NCBI RefSeq assembly: GCF_944324995.1
Contig: NZ_CALUYL010000010.1
Coordinates: 1 to 64,000, forward strand
Direction of reading: 5' to 3'
DNA from: an uncultured Mailhella sp.
Lineage (GTDB): Bacteria; Desulfobacterota; Desulfovibrionia; Desulfovibrionales; Desulfovibrionaceae
Length of the DNA stretch: 64,000 bases
Made by a program: the position numbers and the translations under genes. Each line of letters begins with the position of its first letter. Within the stretch, counting starts at the first letter, position 1. A model generated the notes under the pieces. That model was not told the origin of the DNA and did no database searches. It was given only the letters and a program-made list of their open reading frames with translations. This document shows, in pieces, positions 41,489-49,250 of this stretch.

Positions 41489-42514
41489 TCAGGCGATGCG
41501 CTTGATCCAGCCCTCGGGAGCTTCGATGCGGCCCATCTGGATGCCGGTGAGCGTGTCGTACAGCTTGGTGAGCACGGGGCCCATGGCGTCCATGCCGGAA
41601 GGCACGCAGATTTCTTCGCCGTGATTGACGATCTTGCCCACGGGAGAAATGACGGCGGCCGTGCCGCAGAGGCCCACTTCAGCGAAGGAAGGCACTTCCG
41701 TCAGAGGCACGACGCGTTCTTCGACTTCCATGTTGAGGTAGTGCTTGGCCACGTAGAGCAGAGAGCGGCGGGTGATGGAAGGCAGAATGCTGTCGCTCTT
41801 GGGGGTGACGAGCTTGCCGTCCTTGGTGATGAAGATGAAGTTGGCGCCGCCGGTTTCTTCCACGTTGGTGCGGGTGGCCGGATCAAGATACATGTTTTCG
41901 GCGTAGCCCTGACGATGGGCGTCCATGATGGCATGGAGGCTCATGGCGTAGTTCAGGCCGGCCTTGATGTTGCCGGTGCCGCGGGGCGCGGCGCGGTCGA
42001 AGTCGCTCACGCGGATGGTGATGGGCTTCATGCCGCCCTTGAAGTACGGGCCGACGGGCGTAACCAGAATGCGGAACTGATACTCGTCGGCAGGCTTGAC
42101 GCCGATGACGGCGGAGCTGGCGAACATGTAGGGGCGAATGTAGAGCGTGGCGCCGGAGCCGTAGGGAGGAACCCAGGCAAGGTTGGCATGCACGGTTTTC
42201 ACCACGGCGTCGACGAAGCGCTCGGTGGGGAAGACGGGCATTTCCAGACGACGGCAGGAATCTTCCATGCGCTGACCGTTGAGGTCGGGACGGAAGCAGA
42301 CGACGTGGCCGTCTTCGGTGGTATAGGCCTTCAGGCCTTCAAAGCAGGACTGAGAGTACTGGAGCACGCCGGCGCATTCGGTAATGACGACCTTGTCGTC
42401 GTCGGTAAGCTGACCTTCATCCCACGCGCCGTTCTTGTAGTTGGCCACGAAGCGCTTGTCGGTCTTCATGTAGCTAAAGCTCAGATTGGCCCAGTCCAGA
42501 TTCTTCTTTTCCAT
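41489..42514 (-). CDS. ilvE: Branched-chain amino acid aminotransferase
   Basis: A 341-residue fold-type IV PLP aminotransferase exchanging amino groups between glutamate and Val, Leu or Ile. The PLP Lys is in GNIKAGLNYA. Other family segments are QSCFEGLKAY, YIRPYMFA, VEETGGANFIFI and GLCGTAAVISPVG. It is of the longer eukaryote-like/BCAT2 subgroup. The start at 42514 was chosen: AGGAG lies 9 bases before it and overlaps the alternative ATG at 42523. Its promoter region carries a palindrome at 42536-42557. Confidence 0.95.
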   Translation of the reverse strand: MEKKNLDWANLSFSYMKTDKRFVANYKNGAWDEGQLTDDDKVVITECAGVLQYSQSCFEGLKAYTTEDGHVVCFRPDLNGQRMEDSCRRLEMPVFPTERFVDAVVKTVHANLAWVPPYGSGATLYIRPYMFASSAVIGVKPADEYQFRILVTPVGPYFKGGMKPITIRVSDFDRAAPRGTGNIKAGLNYAMSLHAIMDAHRQGYAENMYLDPATRTNVEETGGANFIFITKDGKLVTPKSDSILPSITRRSLLYVAKHYLNMEVEERVVPLTEVPSFAEVGLCGTAAVISPVGKIVNHGEEICVPSGMDAMGPVLTKLYDTLTGIQMGRIEAPEGWIKRIA

Positions 42515-42535
42515 GGTACACATCTCCTGACAGCG

Positions 42536-42557
42536 TACACGATTTGAAGTTCGTGTA
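42536..42557. promoter_or_regulatory. Operator-like inverted repeat upstream of ilvE
   Basis: TACACGA (42536-42542) and TCGTGTA (42551-42557) form a perfect 7-bp inverted repeat with an 8-base centre. It overlaps a TATATA sequence (minus strand) that could be the ilvE -10, and lies 20 bases before the start codon. It may be a repressor site or a leader hairpin. Confidence 0.55.
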
Positions 42558-42952
42558 TATAGGGCCGGCCTTGCGGTCGGGAGCCTTCATGCCTGCCGGA
42601 ATGTTCTTTTTGGATTTTCGACAGGAACGCATACACTTTCGGCAAACTCTGGCATTCTCCGGCAGGCTCGTCAAGTCCCGGCGAGGGGGTAATTGCGCAT
42701 TTTTTGGCGTTTTTTCCGTGGAGATTTGCCTGCCGCAGGGATGACAATCCTGTAAAAAGAAAAAACGGCGGAGTCGGGAAGCCTTGCCGCGCAGGGCGAG
42801 GCGGACTCGGCGGACGCAAGGGGGGGGCGAACGCAGAGCGGTTCTTTTTCGTGTCGCGCGGTACAGGGATGGGCTGCGCGGACGACGCATCGGGAGAAGC
42901 ATGCCGTGCTGCCGGGCATCGGCGGGGCGTCGGGAGCGTGAACAGGTTTTTC

Positions 42953-42981
42953 TTGTGCTCCCCCGGGATTCAGGCTATATT
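42953..42981 (+). promoter_or_regulatory. Candidate promoter of ssb
   Basis: TTGTGC (42953-42958) and TATATT (42976-42981) are 17 bases apart, giving a start near 42988 and a leader of about 60 bases. Confidence 0.6.
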
Positions 42982-43048
42982 AATTTTTACCTGCGCGGTT
43001 TTGTCACCTGCCGCGAGGATTCACCTGTAGAAAAGAGGATTCGTTTCC

Positions 43049-43567
43049 ATGTTGAATAAAGTCATGATCATCGGCCATCTCGGCGCTGACCCTGAACTGC
43101 GCTATACCCAGAGCGGTTCTCCCGTGACCACGCTGCGTATTGCTACGGATGAATCATATACCGACAGGGACGGCAATCGCGTGGAGCGCACGGAATGGCA
43201 TCGCGTTGTCGTGTTCCAGCGCGCGGCGGAAAACTGCAATCAGTACCTCCGCAAGGGCAGCTTGGTGTACGTGGAAGGCAAGCTTTCCACCCGCAAGTGG
43301 CAGGATCAGAACGGTCAGGACCGCTACACCACGGAAATCCGCGCCGACCGCGTGCAGTTCCTTGATCGTCGCAACGGCGGCGCTCCCGCCGACGGCGACA
43401 ACATGGGCTATGCGCCCCGGCAGTCGGCTCCCCGTCCTGCGCAGGCTTCCCGCCCCGCTCCGCAGCGTCGCGCGCCTCAGCAGCAGCCGCAGCAGCAGGA
43501 CAGCTACGAAGATCTCGGCCCCGCCTTCCCGTCGGAAGCGAGCACCATGGACGACATTCCCTTCTAG
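43049..43567 (+). CDS. ssb: Single-stranded DNA-binding protein
   Basis: A 172-residue SSB. The OB fold spans about residues 1-107 ([52 protein letters not shown]). A Pro/Gln/Ala-rich flexible linker follows (about 115-155). The conserved acidic tip MDDIPF, which recruits replication and repair partners, ends the protein. It has its own promoter and terminator. Confidence 0.97.
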   Translation: MLNKVMIIGHLGADPELRYTQSGSPVTTLRIATDESYTDRDGNRVERTEWHRVVVFQRAAENCNQYLRKGSLVYVEGKLSTRKWQDQNGQDRYTTEIRADRVQFLDRRNGGAPADGDNMGYAPRQSAPRPAQASRPAPQRRAPQQQPQQQDSYEDLGPAFPSEASTMDDIPF

Positions 43568-43611
43568 TCGTCGGTTGTGATCCGGCCTGAATCCGGACAT
43601 CGTTTTTGCAG

Positions 43612-43644
43612 CGCAGCGCGGCTTCGGTCGCGCTGCGTTTTTTT
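43612..43644 (+). terminator. Terminator after ssb
   Basis: CGCAGCGCG (43612-43620) pairs with CGCGCTGCG (43629-43637), followed by T7. Confidence 0.92.
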
Positions 43645-44107
43645 GCGCCCGAACATCGGACAGCGTTTCTCCGTCTGCCTGAGTTGACGGCAGATCATGC
43701 GTTTCGACTGAGGCGCGGCTGCCGCGCGTCGTTAGCGGCAATCATGCAAAGAGCAGAGTCGTTTTGCCGGTCAACAACCGAAGTTCAGAGCCGACGCGGA
43801 AGCAGGGAAACATCCAGGCAACGCGCCGACCGCAGTATGAGAGAATCTTGGCTGTCTGCCGAAGGTTGCCTGTTATGAGGGGGCAGGCGCGATGCCGCAC
43901 CTGTTCCGACGGGGGCTTCGCAGTCGTCCGGTGACGCTTCCGCGATGGCGGCGACGTCGGGAGTCTTTCAGTAGTGATTTTTTTCGGCACGACGGGGAAA
44001 GAAGCTCGACAATCCGTTGTGCCGCGCTGGAGCATCATTGCTCGGGAATGGCCCTGCGCAGGGCGTGCGCGCGGGCAAGGGGGGGGACGCTTCCGGCATC
44101 GGACAAA
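43645..44107. other. Intergenic region between ssb and tRNA-Glu
   Basis: About 460 bases. No open frame has a protein-like pattern and no RNA was recognised before the tRNA terminator. Confidence 0.45.
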
Positions 44108-44141
44108 GAAAAAGCCCCATGCTGTTTTGCAGCATGGGGCT
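44108..44141 (-). terminator. Terminator of tRNA-Glu
   Basis: On the minus strand AGCCCCATGCT (44131-44141) pairs perfectly with AGCATGGGGCT (44113-44123), followed by TTTCTTT. Confidence 0.88.
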
Positions 44142-44152
44142 GATATTCTTTA

Positions 44153-44228
44153 TGGTGTCACCAACGGGATTCGAACCCGTCTTGGAGGCTTGAGAGGCCT
44201 CTGTCCTAACCGGATAGACGATGGTGAC
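44153..44228 (-). tRNA. tRNA-Glu (anticodon CTC)
   Basis: A 76-base tRNA starting GTCACCA and ending TGGTGAC-ACCA, with encoded CCA. The anticodon arm GAGGC-CTCTCAA-GCCTC places CTC at the anticodon. The T-arm has GGTTCGAATCC. It lies 54 bases after the SGNH hydrolase gene on the same strand. Confidence 0.95.
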
Positions 44229-44252
44229 CTGTCGTTCACTCGACGGATGGAC

Positions 44253-44279
44253 TTTATAGGGAGAGTCCTGTCGTGTCAA
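44253..44279 (-). promoter_or_regulatory. Candidate promoter of tRNA-Glu
   Basis: On the minus strand TTGACA (44274-44279) and TATAAA (44253-44258) are 15 bases apart, shorter than ideal. Both hexamers are strong, and the start would lie about 15 bases before the tRNA. Confidence 0.5.
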
Positions 44280-44282
44280 GCA

Positions 44283-44882
44283 TTATTTTTCGCTTTTGAA
44301 CCAGGACGCCAGTTCCGGGGCCTGCAGCAGCAGAGAGGCGATCATGTCGTTGCCCGCGGGGCCGGGATGCACGCCGTCGGAGAGGTCCTTCACGTAGTCC
44401 ATGTTCAGAAGGGGATGGAAGATGTCCACGAAAGGCACGTCGATGGCGCGGCAGATGGAGGCGTAGGCCGTACACAGGACGTCGAGGCGCTGACGGTGTT
44501 CGTCGTCAGCCACGGGGGGCGCGCTGACGAGAGCCGTGCAGCCGTACGTTTTGGCCTTCAGAAGAATTTCGCGGGCGTTGGCGGAGGATTCGCCCACCGG
44601 AACATTGGGAGAACCCTTGGGAGCGGCCATGTCCACGGTGCCGAAGCAGAACAGCAGGCAGGAAGGCACGCCGTCGATGACTCTTGCCTTGAATTCGGCT
44701 TCCCAGCGATCGAGAATCATGCGGCTGGAGTTCTTGCGAACGCCCATATTGTAGAAGGTGTCGGGCGGAAGGCAGAGTCCTGCCTCGGCGGCCTTTTTGG
44801 CCAGACGGGCCACCCAGCCGCCCGCAGGGGCGTCGTTCACGCCGAGCGTGACGGAATCGCCGAAGAAATGAAAGATCTTCAT
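44283..44882 (-). CDS. SGNH/GDSL-family hydrolase
   Basis: A 199-residue cytoplasmic esterase-like hydrolase. Block I GDSVTLGVND has the nucleophile Ser near residue 10. Block V DGVHPGPAGN holds the catalytic Asp and His. Block III reads FGTVDMA, where GxND is usual. No signal peptide is present. The start MKIFHFFGDS at 44882 fits the family. Substrate is unknown; acyl groups on lipids or sugars are common. Confidence 0.88.
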   Translation of the reverse strand: MKIFHFFGDSVTLGVNDAPAGGWVARLAKKAAEAGLCLPPDTFYNMGVRKNSSRMILDRWEAEFKARVIDGVPSCLLFCFGTVDMAAPKGSPNVPVGESSANAREILLKAKTYGCTALVSAPPVADDEHRQRLDVLCTAYASICRAIDVPFVDIFHPLLNMDYVKDLSDGVHPGPAGNDMIASLLLQAPELASWFKSEK

Positions 44883-45124
44883 GGAACATCCTTTATGGTT
44901 GGGAACGTGCGTCTGCAGTGCAAAGCGGCCCTGCGTCCGAAGTGCAGGCCGCGCATGCTGCAAGCGGTTTAACTAGCATGTTCCCCGGGCGCTGCCAAGA
45001 AGAGCGGCCCGGCCTCGCTCCGGCAGGCCGATGCCCGCCGGAAAACGAACGGACTTGAAAAGGGCCTGCCTTGCTGCTACGTTCCTTTTCCCGAAAGAAG
45101 ACAGAAAAGAGGCAGGAGGCAGCC

Positions 45125-45679
45125 ATGGAAGGCGATAAGAACAAGGATTTGCTGAAAGAGCTTGCGGAGTACAGAAGCGGACTTCAAAACCTGCTGGCGT
45201 CGGAAGCCGTGAAGGCCGGATTTCTGAAGGATGCCGTGCGCAGCATTCCGGAGCTCACGGGACTGGTGCGCACGTTTTTTGAGCACTGCATCCGGGAATA
45301 TCACTCGCTGTACGATCATGTGGAGCCGCTGGCCGTGCTCGGCTCCTGCTGCTTTGCTGGGGCCGCGGCCGCCAATTTGTGGGAAGCGGTAGGGGAAGAG
45401 CTGCTGAAGAGCAATCTTTTTGCGCTGCTTTCCCGCGAGCGCGGCATGAAATTTCTTGACGATACGGCGCTGGAGCTTGCCGGAATGCCGGGCGGAACGC
45501 CTGCCGGAGACCGGCTGGCGGCGTGCATCAAGGGCAACTGGAGCATCATGGCGCTTGCCACCTGGAGCGGAACGGTCAAGAATCGTCAGCCCGAGGAGGC
45601 CATGCTGTTTCTTCAGGCCACGGCGCAGGTGCTGTTCATTGTTGGCGAAGCCGTTGTGCTGGCCGGAAAGGAGAACTGA
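45125..45679 (+). CDS. Hypothetical protein (184 aa) next to the T3SS locus
   Basis: I do not recognise a family. The protein is mostly helical and soluble, with a moderately hydrophobic stretch at about 68-85 (LAVLGSCCFAGAAAANLW) and again near the end (LFIVGEAVVLAG). A ribosome binding site GGAGG lies 6 bases before the ATG at 45125. A candidate promoter (TTGAAA, 17 bases, TACGTT, 45055-45083) lies just upstream. It is followed one base later by the 119-residue gene, so the two are coupled. They converge on the end of the T3SS operon. Confidence 0.7.
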   Translation: MEGDKNKDLLKELAEYRSGLQNLLASEAVKAGFLKDAVRSIPELTGLVRTFFEHCIREYHSLYDHVEPLAVLGSCCFAGAAAANLWEAVGEELLKSNLFALLSRERGMKFLDDTALELAGMPGGTPAGDRLAACIKGNWSIMALATWSGTVKNRQPEEAMLFLQATAQVLFIVGEAVVLAGKEN

Positions 45680-45680
45680 C

Positions 45681-46040
45681 ATGTCGATGTCTCCTTCCAT
45701 GCTGCTGCGCGCCGGAGTGGACAAGCTGCTGAAAAGCGACGCCGTGATGGGCGCGCTGCGTCGTCAGGCGGGGCGCTATGTGGACGTGCTGGATCTCGGC
45801 TGCGCGACGGGCGGCGTGACGGCGCTGGTTCGGCCTCTGGGCTTTGAGGAAGAGGTGTGCATTGTGCTCAGCCGTGCCGAAGTGGACGAGCAGGGCGCAT
45901 GGATACGTCCCACGGAGATTTCTGCGGATCGGGAAAGCGTAGATGCGCTTCTCCGGGATTTCGTGCTGGGAAGGACGTTTGCGCTCCCCGCCATGGCAAG
46001 ACCGTTTGCGGGCATGCTGCGCAAGCTGCTCGGCGACTGA
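45681..46040 (+). CDS. Hypothetical protein (119 aa) coupled to the previous gene
   Basis: A 119-residue soluble protein of unknown family. It begins MSMSPSMLLRAGVDKLL and has a short DLGCATGG segment that resembles a methyltransferase loop but with no further methyltransferase motifs. AAAGGAG precedes the ATG at 45681 by 7 bases. It ends 44 bases from the end of the last gene of the T3SS operon, which comes from the other side; no terminator is seen between them. Confidence 0.65.
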   Translation: MSMSPSMLLRAGVDKLLKSDAVMGALRRQAGRYVDVLDLGCATGGVTALVRPLGFEEEVCIVLSRAEVDEQGAWIRPTEISADRESVDALLRDFVLGRTFALPAMARPFAGMLRKLLGD

Positions 46041-46084
46041 TCGCCGGGCCGGACTCGCCGCGCCCGGGTCGATGCCTGACGAAG

Positions 46085-46921
46085 CTAGCGGATGACGATG
46101 GAGATGGTTCGTCTATCCCTCTGAACGACGTTGCATTCTCCGGGCTTTTCGCTCAGGGGAAAGGTGAGCACGGTGTTGCCGTTGCGCACGTCCGACTGCA
46201 TGTCTTTGATGAGCGTTGTCTGCGGATGCCGGTTGGAAACGTTCCACAGTCCCTGCATCGTGACTTCATAGCGCAGCGGATCGGAAAGAAGCTGACCTTC
46301 CGCCGTGAGGGAAGAGCCTTCCCCCGCAATGTCGAGCTGCATGGAGTCTTTTTTCAGATCCATGGAAGTCCAGGTCTTTTTCGCCCGCGCCGGAGCTGCG
46401 GCGCTGCGAGGCGAGTCGGCGGAAACGTGGCCCGGGGCGTTCTTTGCCTGGGGCGCGGCGTTTGCCGGGGCGGCGGGCGTCTGACCGGCGGCCGCGGCAT
46501 CTTTCGGCGCTGCGGGCTTGGGCGTATTATCCTGCGTTTCTGCGGCGTTGGCGGAGGATGGCGTCTGATTTTCGGGCGCAGGCGGCGTCAACGTCGATGA
46601 CTTCGGCGACTCTCCGGCGTTTTTCTTATCTTCCGCGGCCTTTTGCGCAGGTTCCGGCAGAGATGAGGCGGTTACGCCGCTCATGGCTCCGCTGACGCTG
46701 CCTTTCGGCGCATCGACCTCGCACAGGGCTTCGGCGGGATAATCGCAGAAATTTTCCAGACGGATGCGCGAGGCTTCCAGGGAGGCCCGCAGCTCACGAT
46801 TCTGGCGCTCCAGCCTTTTTCCCTCTTCCCAGGATTGAAAGAACAGCCAGGAGCCGCAGGCTACGGCAAGGACAAGGGCGGCGACGCTTGCTCCGACGAG
46901 AGTAATGAAAATCCTGTTCAT
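46085..46921 (-). CDS. Membrane-anchored protein of unknown function, last gene of the T3SS operon
   Basis: A 278-residue protein. An N-terminal membrane helix lies at about 5-28, followed by a short coiled coil (EEGKRLERQNRELRASLEAS). Residues about 75-185 are a low-complexity linker of Ala, Pro, Asn and Lys, as in proteins that cross the periplasm. The last 85 residues form a compact beta-rich domain ending in RDRRTISIVIR. The layout suggests a periplasmic sensor or structural tether. Its place after the lytic transglycosylase suggests a part in assembling the T3SS across the cell wall, which is inference. Confidence 0.7.
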   Translation of the reverse strand: MNRIFITLVGASVAALVLAVACGSWLFFQSWEEGKRLERQNRELRASLEASRIRLENFCDYPAEALCEVDAPKGSVSGAMSGVTASSLPEPAQKAAEDKKNAGESPKSSTLTPPAPENQTPSSANAAETQDNTPKPAAPKDAAAAGQTPAAPANAAPQAKNAPGHVSADSPRSAAAPARAKKTWTSMDLKKDSMQLDIAGEGSSLTAEGQLLSDPLRYEVTMQGLWNVSNRHPQTTLIKDMQSDVRNGNTVLTFPLSEKPGECNVVQRDRRTISIVIR

Positions 46922-46986
46922 GATGGGCAGATCCGGCGTTTTTGCTTGCTTTTTGATGGGGCGGTCGAGAGCGTTTCTCCCTTGCG

Positions 46987-47697
46987 TCAGGGAAGTTTTT
47001 CATTTCCGGCGCTCCGGTCGGCGGAGTCTTCCTGATGCGCCGCCACCTGACGGAGATATTCCCGGGTTTCGGGGAACGGCGGAACGCCGCCGTATTTCTC
47101 CACGTTGGCCGGGCCTGCGTTGTAGGCGGCAAGGGCCAGCTCCAGCGAGCCGAACCTGTCGAGCTGACGGCGCAGATAGGCGCTTCCGGCCATGACGTTG
47201 GCTTCGGGATCATAGGGATTTTCGAGCCCCAGCTCCTTCTGCGTCTCGGGCATGATCTGCATGGCTCCCCGCGCTCCCTTGGGGGACACTGCGTGCGCCT
47301 GAAACGCGGATTCCGTGCGGATGACCGCGGCAATGAGCGCCTCGGGCAGCGCGTAGGCCCGGGCGGCCTTGCGGATGATGCGTTTCCATTCTTCCGGAGC
47401 CGTGTACACCCTGCCGCTTTTGAGCGCGTCGGCCAGTTCCGGCGAGATCATGGGCCTCGGCATGGCGAGCAGCCGCGCCGAAGGCGAAAGACTGGCCACA
47501 TCCATGCTGTTGATGAGAAATTCGTGCTCCGTCTTTCGTTCCAGCGCGCTGGTCTCCGTTACGCTGACCTCTTCCGAAAGAATGCGGCCGGCCTGCGCCG
47601 GACAGGGCTGGGCAGCGGCGGCGACAAGCGTCCAGAGTGCGCCTGCCAGGGCAACGCGCAGCCGTGTTTTACGTCCGGAGCAATCGTTCGTCGGCAC
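46987..47697 (-). CDS. T3SS-associated lytic transglycosylase (IagB/IpgF-like)
   Basis: A 236-residue exported protein. A signal sequence covers about 1-36. The SLT domain (about 100-220) has the catalytic Glu in RTESAFQAHAVSPKGARGAMQIMPET and the GSLELALAAYNAGP segment. Such small enzymes locally open peptidoglycan for the T3SS. A helical region of about 60 residues before the SLT domain has no recognised fold. The gene begins 3 bases after the RsbW-like gene. Confidence 0.88.
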   Translation of the reverse strand: MPTNDCSGRKTRLRVALAGALWTLVAAAAQPCPAQAGRILSEEVSVTETSALERKTEHEFLINSMDVASLSPSARLLAMPRPMISPELADALKSGRVYTAPEEWKRIIRKAARAYALPEALIAAVIRTESAFQAHAVSPKGARGAMQIMPETQKELGLENPYDPEANVMAGSAYLRRQLDRFGSLELALAAYNAGPANVEKYGGVPPFPETREYLRQVAAHQEDSADRSAGNEKLP

Positions 47698-47700
47698 GGG

Positions 47701-48126
47701 TCAATCCTGTTCGGGCAGGGAGAAATAGACGTCGATGCGGTTGGCGCCGTCTTCCCGGGAGTAGGCCTGATGCGTGGTCACGTTGCGGATGAGGTAGATG
47801 CCGAGGCCCCCGATGGGACGGCTTTCCGCATCCAGCGAGATGTCGGGCGAGGGCGCTTCGGCAAAGGGATTGAAGGGCGATCCCCAGTCTCTGACGGAAA
47901 AGCAGAGCATGTCCTCTCCGTCGAAAAACACCTCGCGCAGGGCGATTTCCGCGTTCCCGGTGGTTCCCTCGGGGTAGGCGTAGCTGAACACGTTGACCAG
48001 CAGCTCTTCCGTCACGAGTTCCACGTTGAGAAGGGCGGGAAGAAAGCGGGGAGGAATGTTTTCGGAAAGAAAGCTGTTGACGGCGGCAAGCTGTTCCAAT
48101 CGTGCAGGAACATGAAGCTGTGGCAT
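47701..48126 (-). CDS. RsbW-like anti-sigma factor / serine kinase (HATPase)
   Basis: A 141-residue GHKL-type kinase. The N box is LVTEELLVNVFSYAYP and the G boxes DWGSPFNPFA and RPIGGLGIYLIRNV, as in RsbW, SpoIIAB and BtrW. It would phosphorylate the STAS partner encoded just upstream and hold a target protein when free. Such partner-switching pairs control T3SS in Bordetella (BtrU/V/W) and occur in Chlamydia. The matching PP2C phosphatase is not in the window. The start at 48126 (MPQLHVPARL) was chosen because longer forms lack family match. Confidence 0.88.
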   Translation of the reverse strand: MPQLHVPARLEQLAAVNSFLSENIPPRFLPALLNVELVTEELLVNVFSYAYPEGTTGNAEIALREVFFDGEDMLCFSVRDWGSPFNPFAEAPSPDISLDAESRPIGGLGIYLIRNVTTHQAYSREDGANRIDVYFSLPEQD

Positions 48127-48228
48127 GAGGCCTCCTGCGGCATGGATGATGGCTGGGCTTGCAGAACGCGCGCCGCACATGCGGCGACGAGGCGTTCTGT
48201 GCGCAATGTTGAGAACGAAAACAAAGAC

Positions 48229-48564
48229 TCAGCGCATGCCGGCCAGGGCTTCGTCGAGGGTGGGATACACCTTGAGAATGGAAGTGAAGCCGGAAAGCTT
48301 GAACATGTCCGCCACCATGTTCTGCATGGAGCAGAAGGCCAGCGCCGTTCCCGCGCTCTTGCAGGCCTTGCCCATGGTGAGTATGCCGCGGAGCCCTGCG
48401 GAGCTGATGTATTCCAGCCCCTCGAGATCAATGATGATGCGCCCGGAGCCGGACTTCAAGAGCTTCTGGCATTCCTCGTTGAATTCCGTCACGGTGGTGG
48501 CGTCCATGCGGCCGGAAATCTTGGTGACGGACACGCCGTCCTGAATGGTGGTATTGATCTGCAC
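48229..48564 (-). CDS. STAS-domain anti-anti-sigma factor (RsbV-like)
   Basis: A 111-residue STAS protein. The phosphorylation site is in LEGLEYISSAGLRGIL, with the second Ser the usual target. It would bind the RsbW-like kinase in its unphosphorylated state. It lies 16 bases after sctR and 102 bases before the kinase gene, so it is part of the T3SS operon. Confidence 0.92.
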   Translation of the reverse strand: MQINTTIQDGVSVTKISGRMDATTVTEFNEECQKLLKSGSGRIIIDLEGLEYISSAGLRGILTMGKACKSAGTALAFCSMQNMVADMFKLSGFTSILKVYPTLDEALAGMR

Positions 48565-48580
48565 GGGAAACCTCCGTTGA

Positions 48581-49231
48581 TTACTGATAACTGAGCAGCA
48601 GGCCCTGACTGATTTTCAGCCAGCCGTCAAGCGTGACGAAGAGCAGCAGCTTGAAGGGCAGGGAAATGGTGGTGGGCGAAACCATCATCATGCCCATGGC
48701 CAGCAGGATGTTCGAGATGATGAGGTCGATGGCCACGAAGGCCAGATAGAGGACAAAGCCTATCTGAAAGGCCTTGGTGAGTTCGGAAATGGTGAAGGCC
48801 GGAATCATGATGAGCAGGTTGTCCCTGCTTATCAGGTTGTGGCGCTCCGCGGGCCAGATGCGCTTGGCCGTGCCCATGAACATGTTGGTGACCTTTTCGT
48901 CGGAATTGGCGGCAAGAAAGCGCTTGAGCGGCGGAGAGGCCTGTTCGGCCACGCTCAGCACGTCCGCAAAGCCGGGCTGAGGCGGCAGCGTGATGTTTTT
49001 GACGATGTCGGCGGTGTCCATGGCCACGGGAGCCATGATGAACACGCTGAGAATGATGGCGAGCCCGTTCATGACCATGGTCGGCGGCACCTGCTGCACG
49101 CCGAGAGCATTGCGCACGAGCGATGTGACCACCACGATTTTGACGTAGGAGGTCACCATCATGAGGAAAAAGGGGGCCAGTCCGAGCAGGGACAGACCGG
49201 CCATGAGATACAGCGGATTGATGTCGGGCAT
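48581..49231 (-). CDS. sctR: T3SS export gate protein SctR (YscR)
   Basis: A 216-residue inner-membrane protein of the SctR/FliP family, part of the core export gate. Four hydrophobic segments are visible. Characteristic segments are SYVKIVVVTSLVRNALGVQQVPPTM, PAFTISELTKAFQIGF and GMMMVSPTTISLPFKLLLFV. The partners sctS, sctT and sctU, which usually follow directly, are absent and replaced by the partner-switching genes. Flagellar FliP would have a longer N-terminus with a signal peptide, so T3SS identity is supported. Confidence 0.95.
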   Translation of the reverse strand: MPDINPLYLMAGLSLLGLAPFFLMMVTSYVKIVVVTSLVRNALGVQQVPPTMVMNGLAIILSVFIMAPVAMDTADIVKNITLPPQPGFADVLSVAEQASPPLKRFLAANSDEKVTNMFMGTAKRIWPAERHNLISRDNLLIMIPAFTISELTKAFQIGFVLYLAFVAIDLIISNILLAMGMMMVSPTTISLPFKLLLFVTLDGWLKISQGLLLSYQ

Positions 49232-49250
49232 GGAACGCGTCCGGGCGGCC

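Larger units (their letters stand above)
42515..43048. other. Divergent region between ilvE and ssb
   Basis: 534 bases without a gene. The left end has an inverted repeat next to the ilvE start; the right end has the ssb promoter. The middle, including a GC-rich stretch around 42780-42930, shows nothing I can name. Confidence 0.5.

Noticed and set aside
45681..46040. Small methyltransferase suggested by DLGCATGG.
   Set aside because: The protein is only 119 residues and lacks the other methyltransferase motifs; the match is a short glycine-rich loop only.
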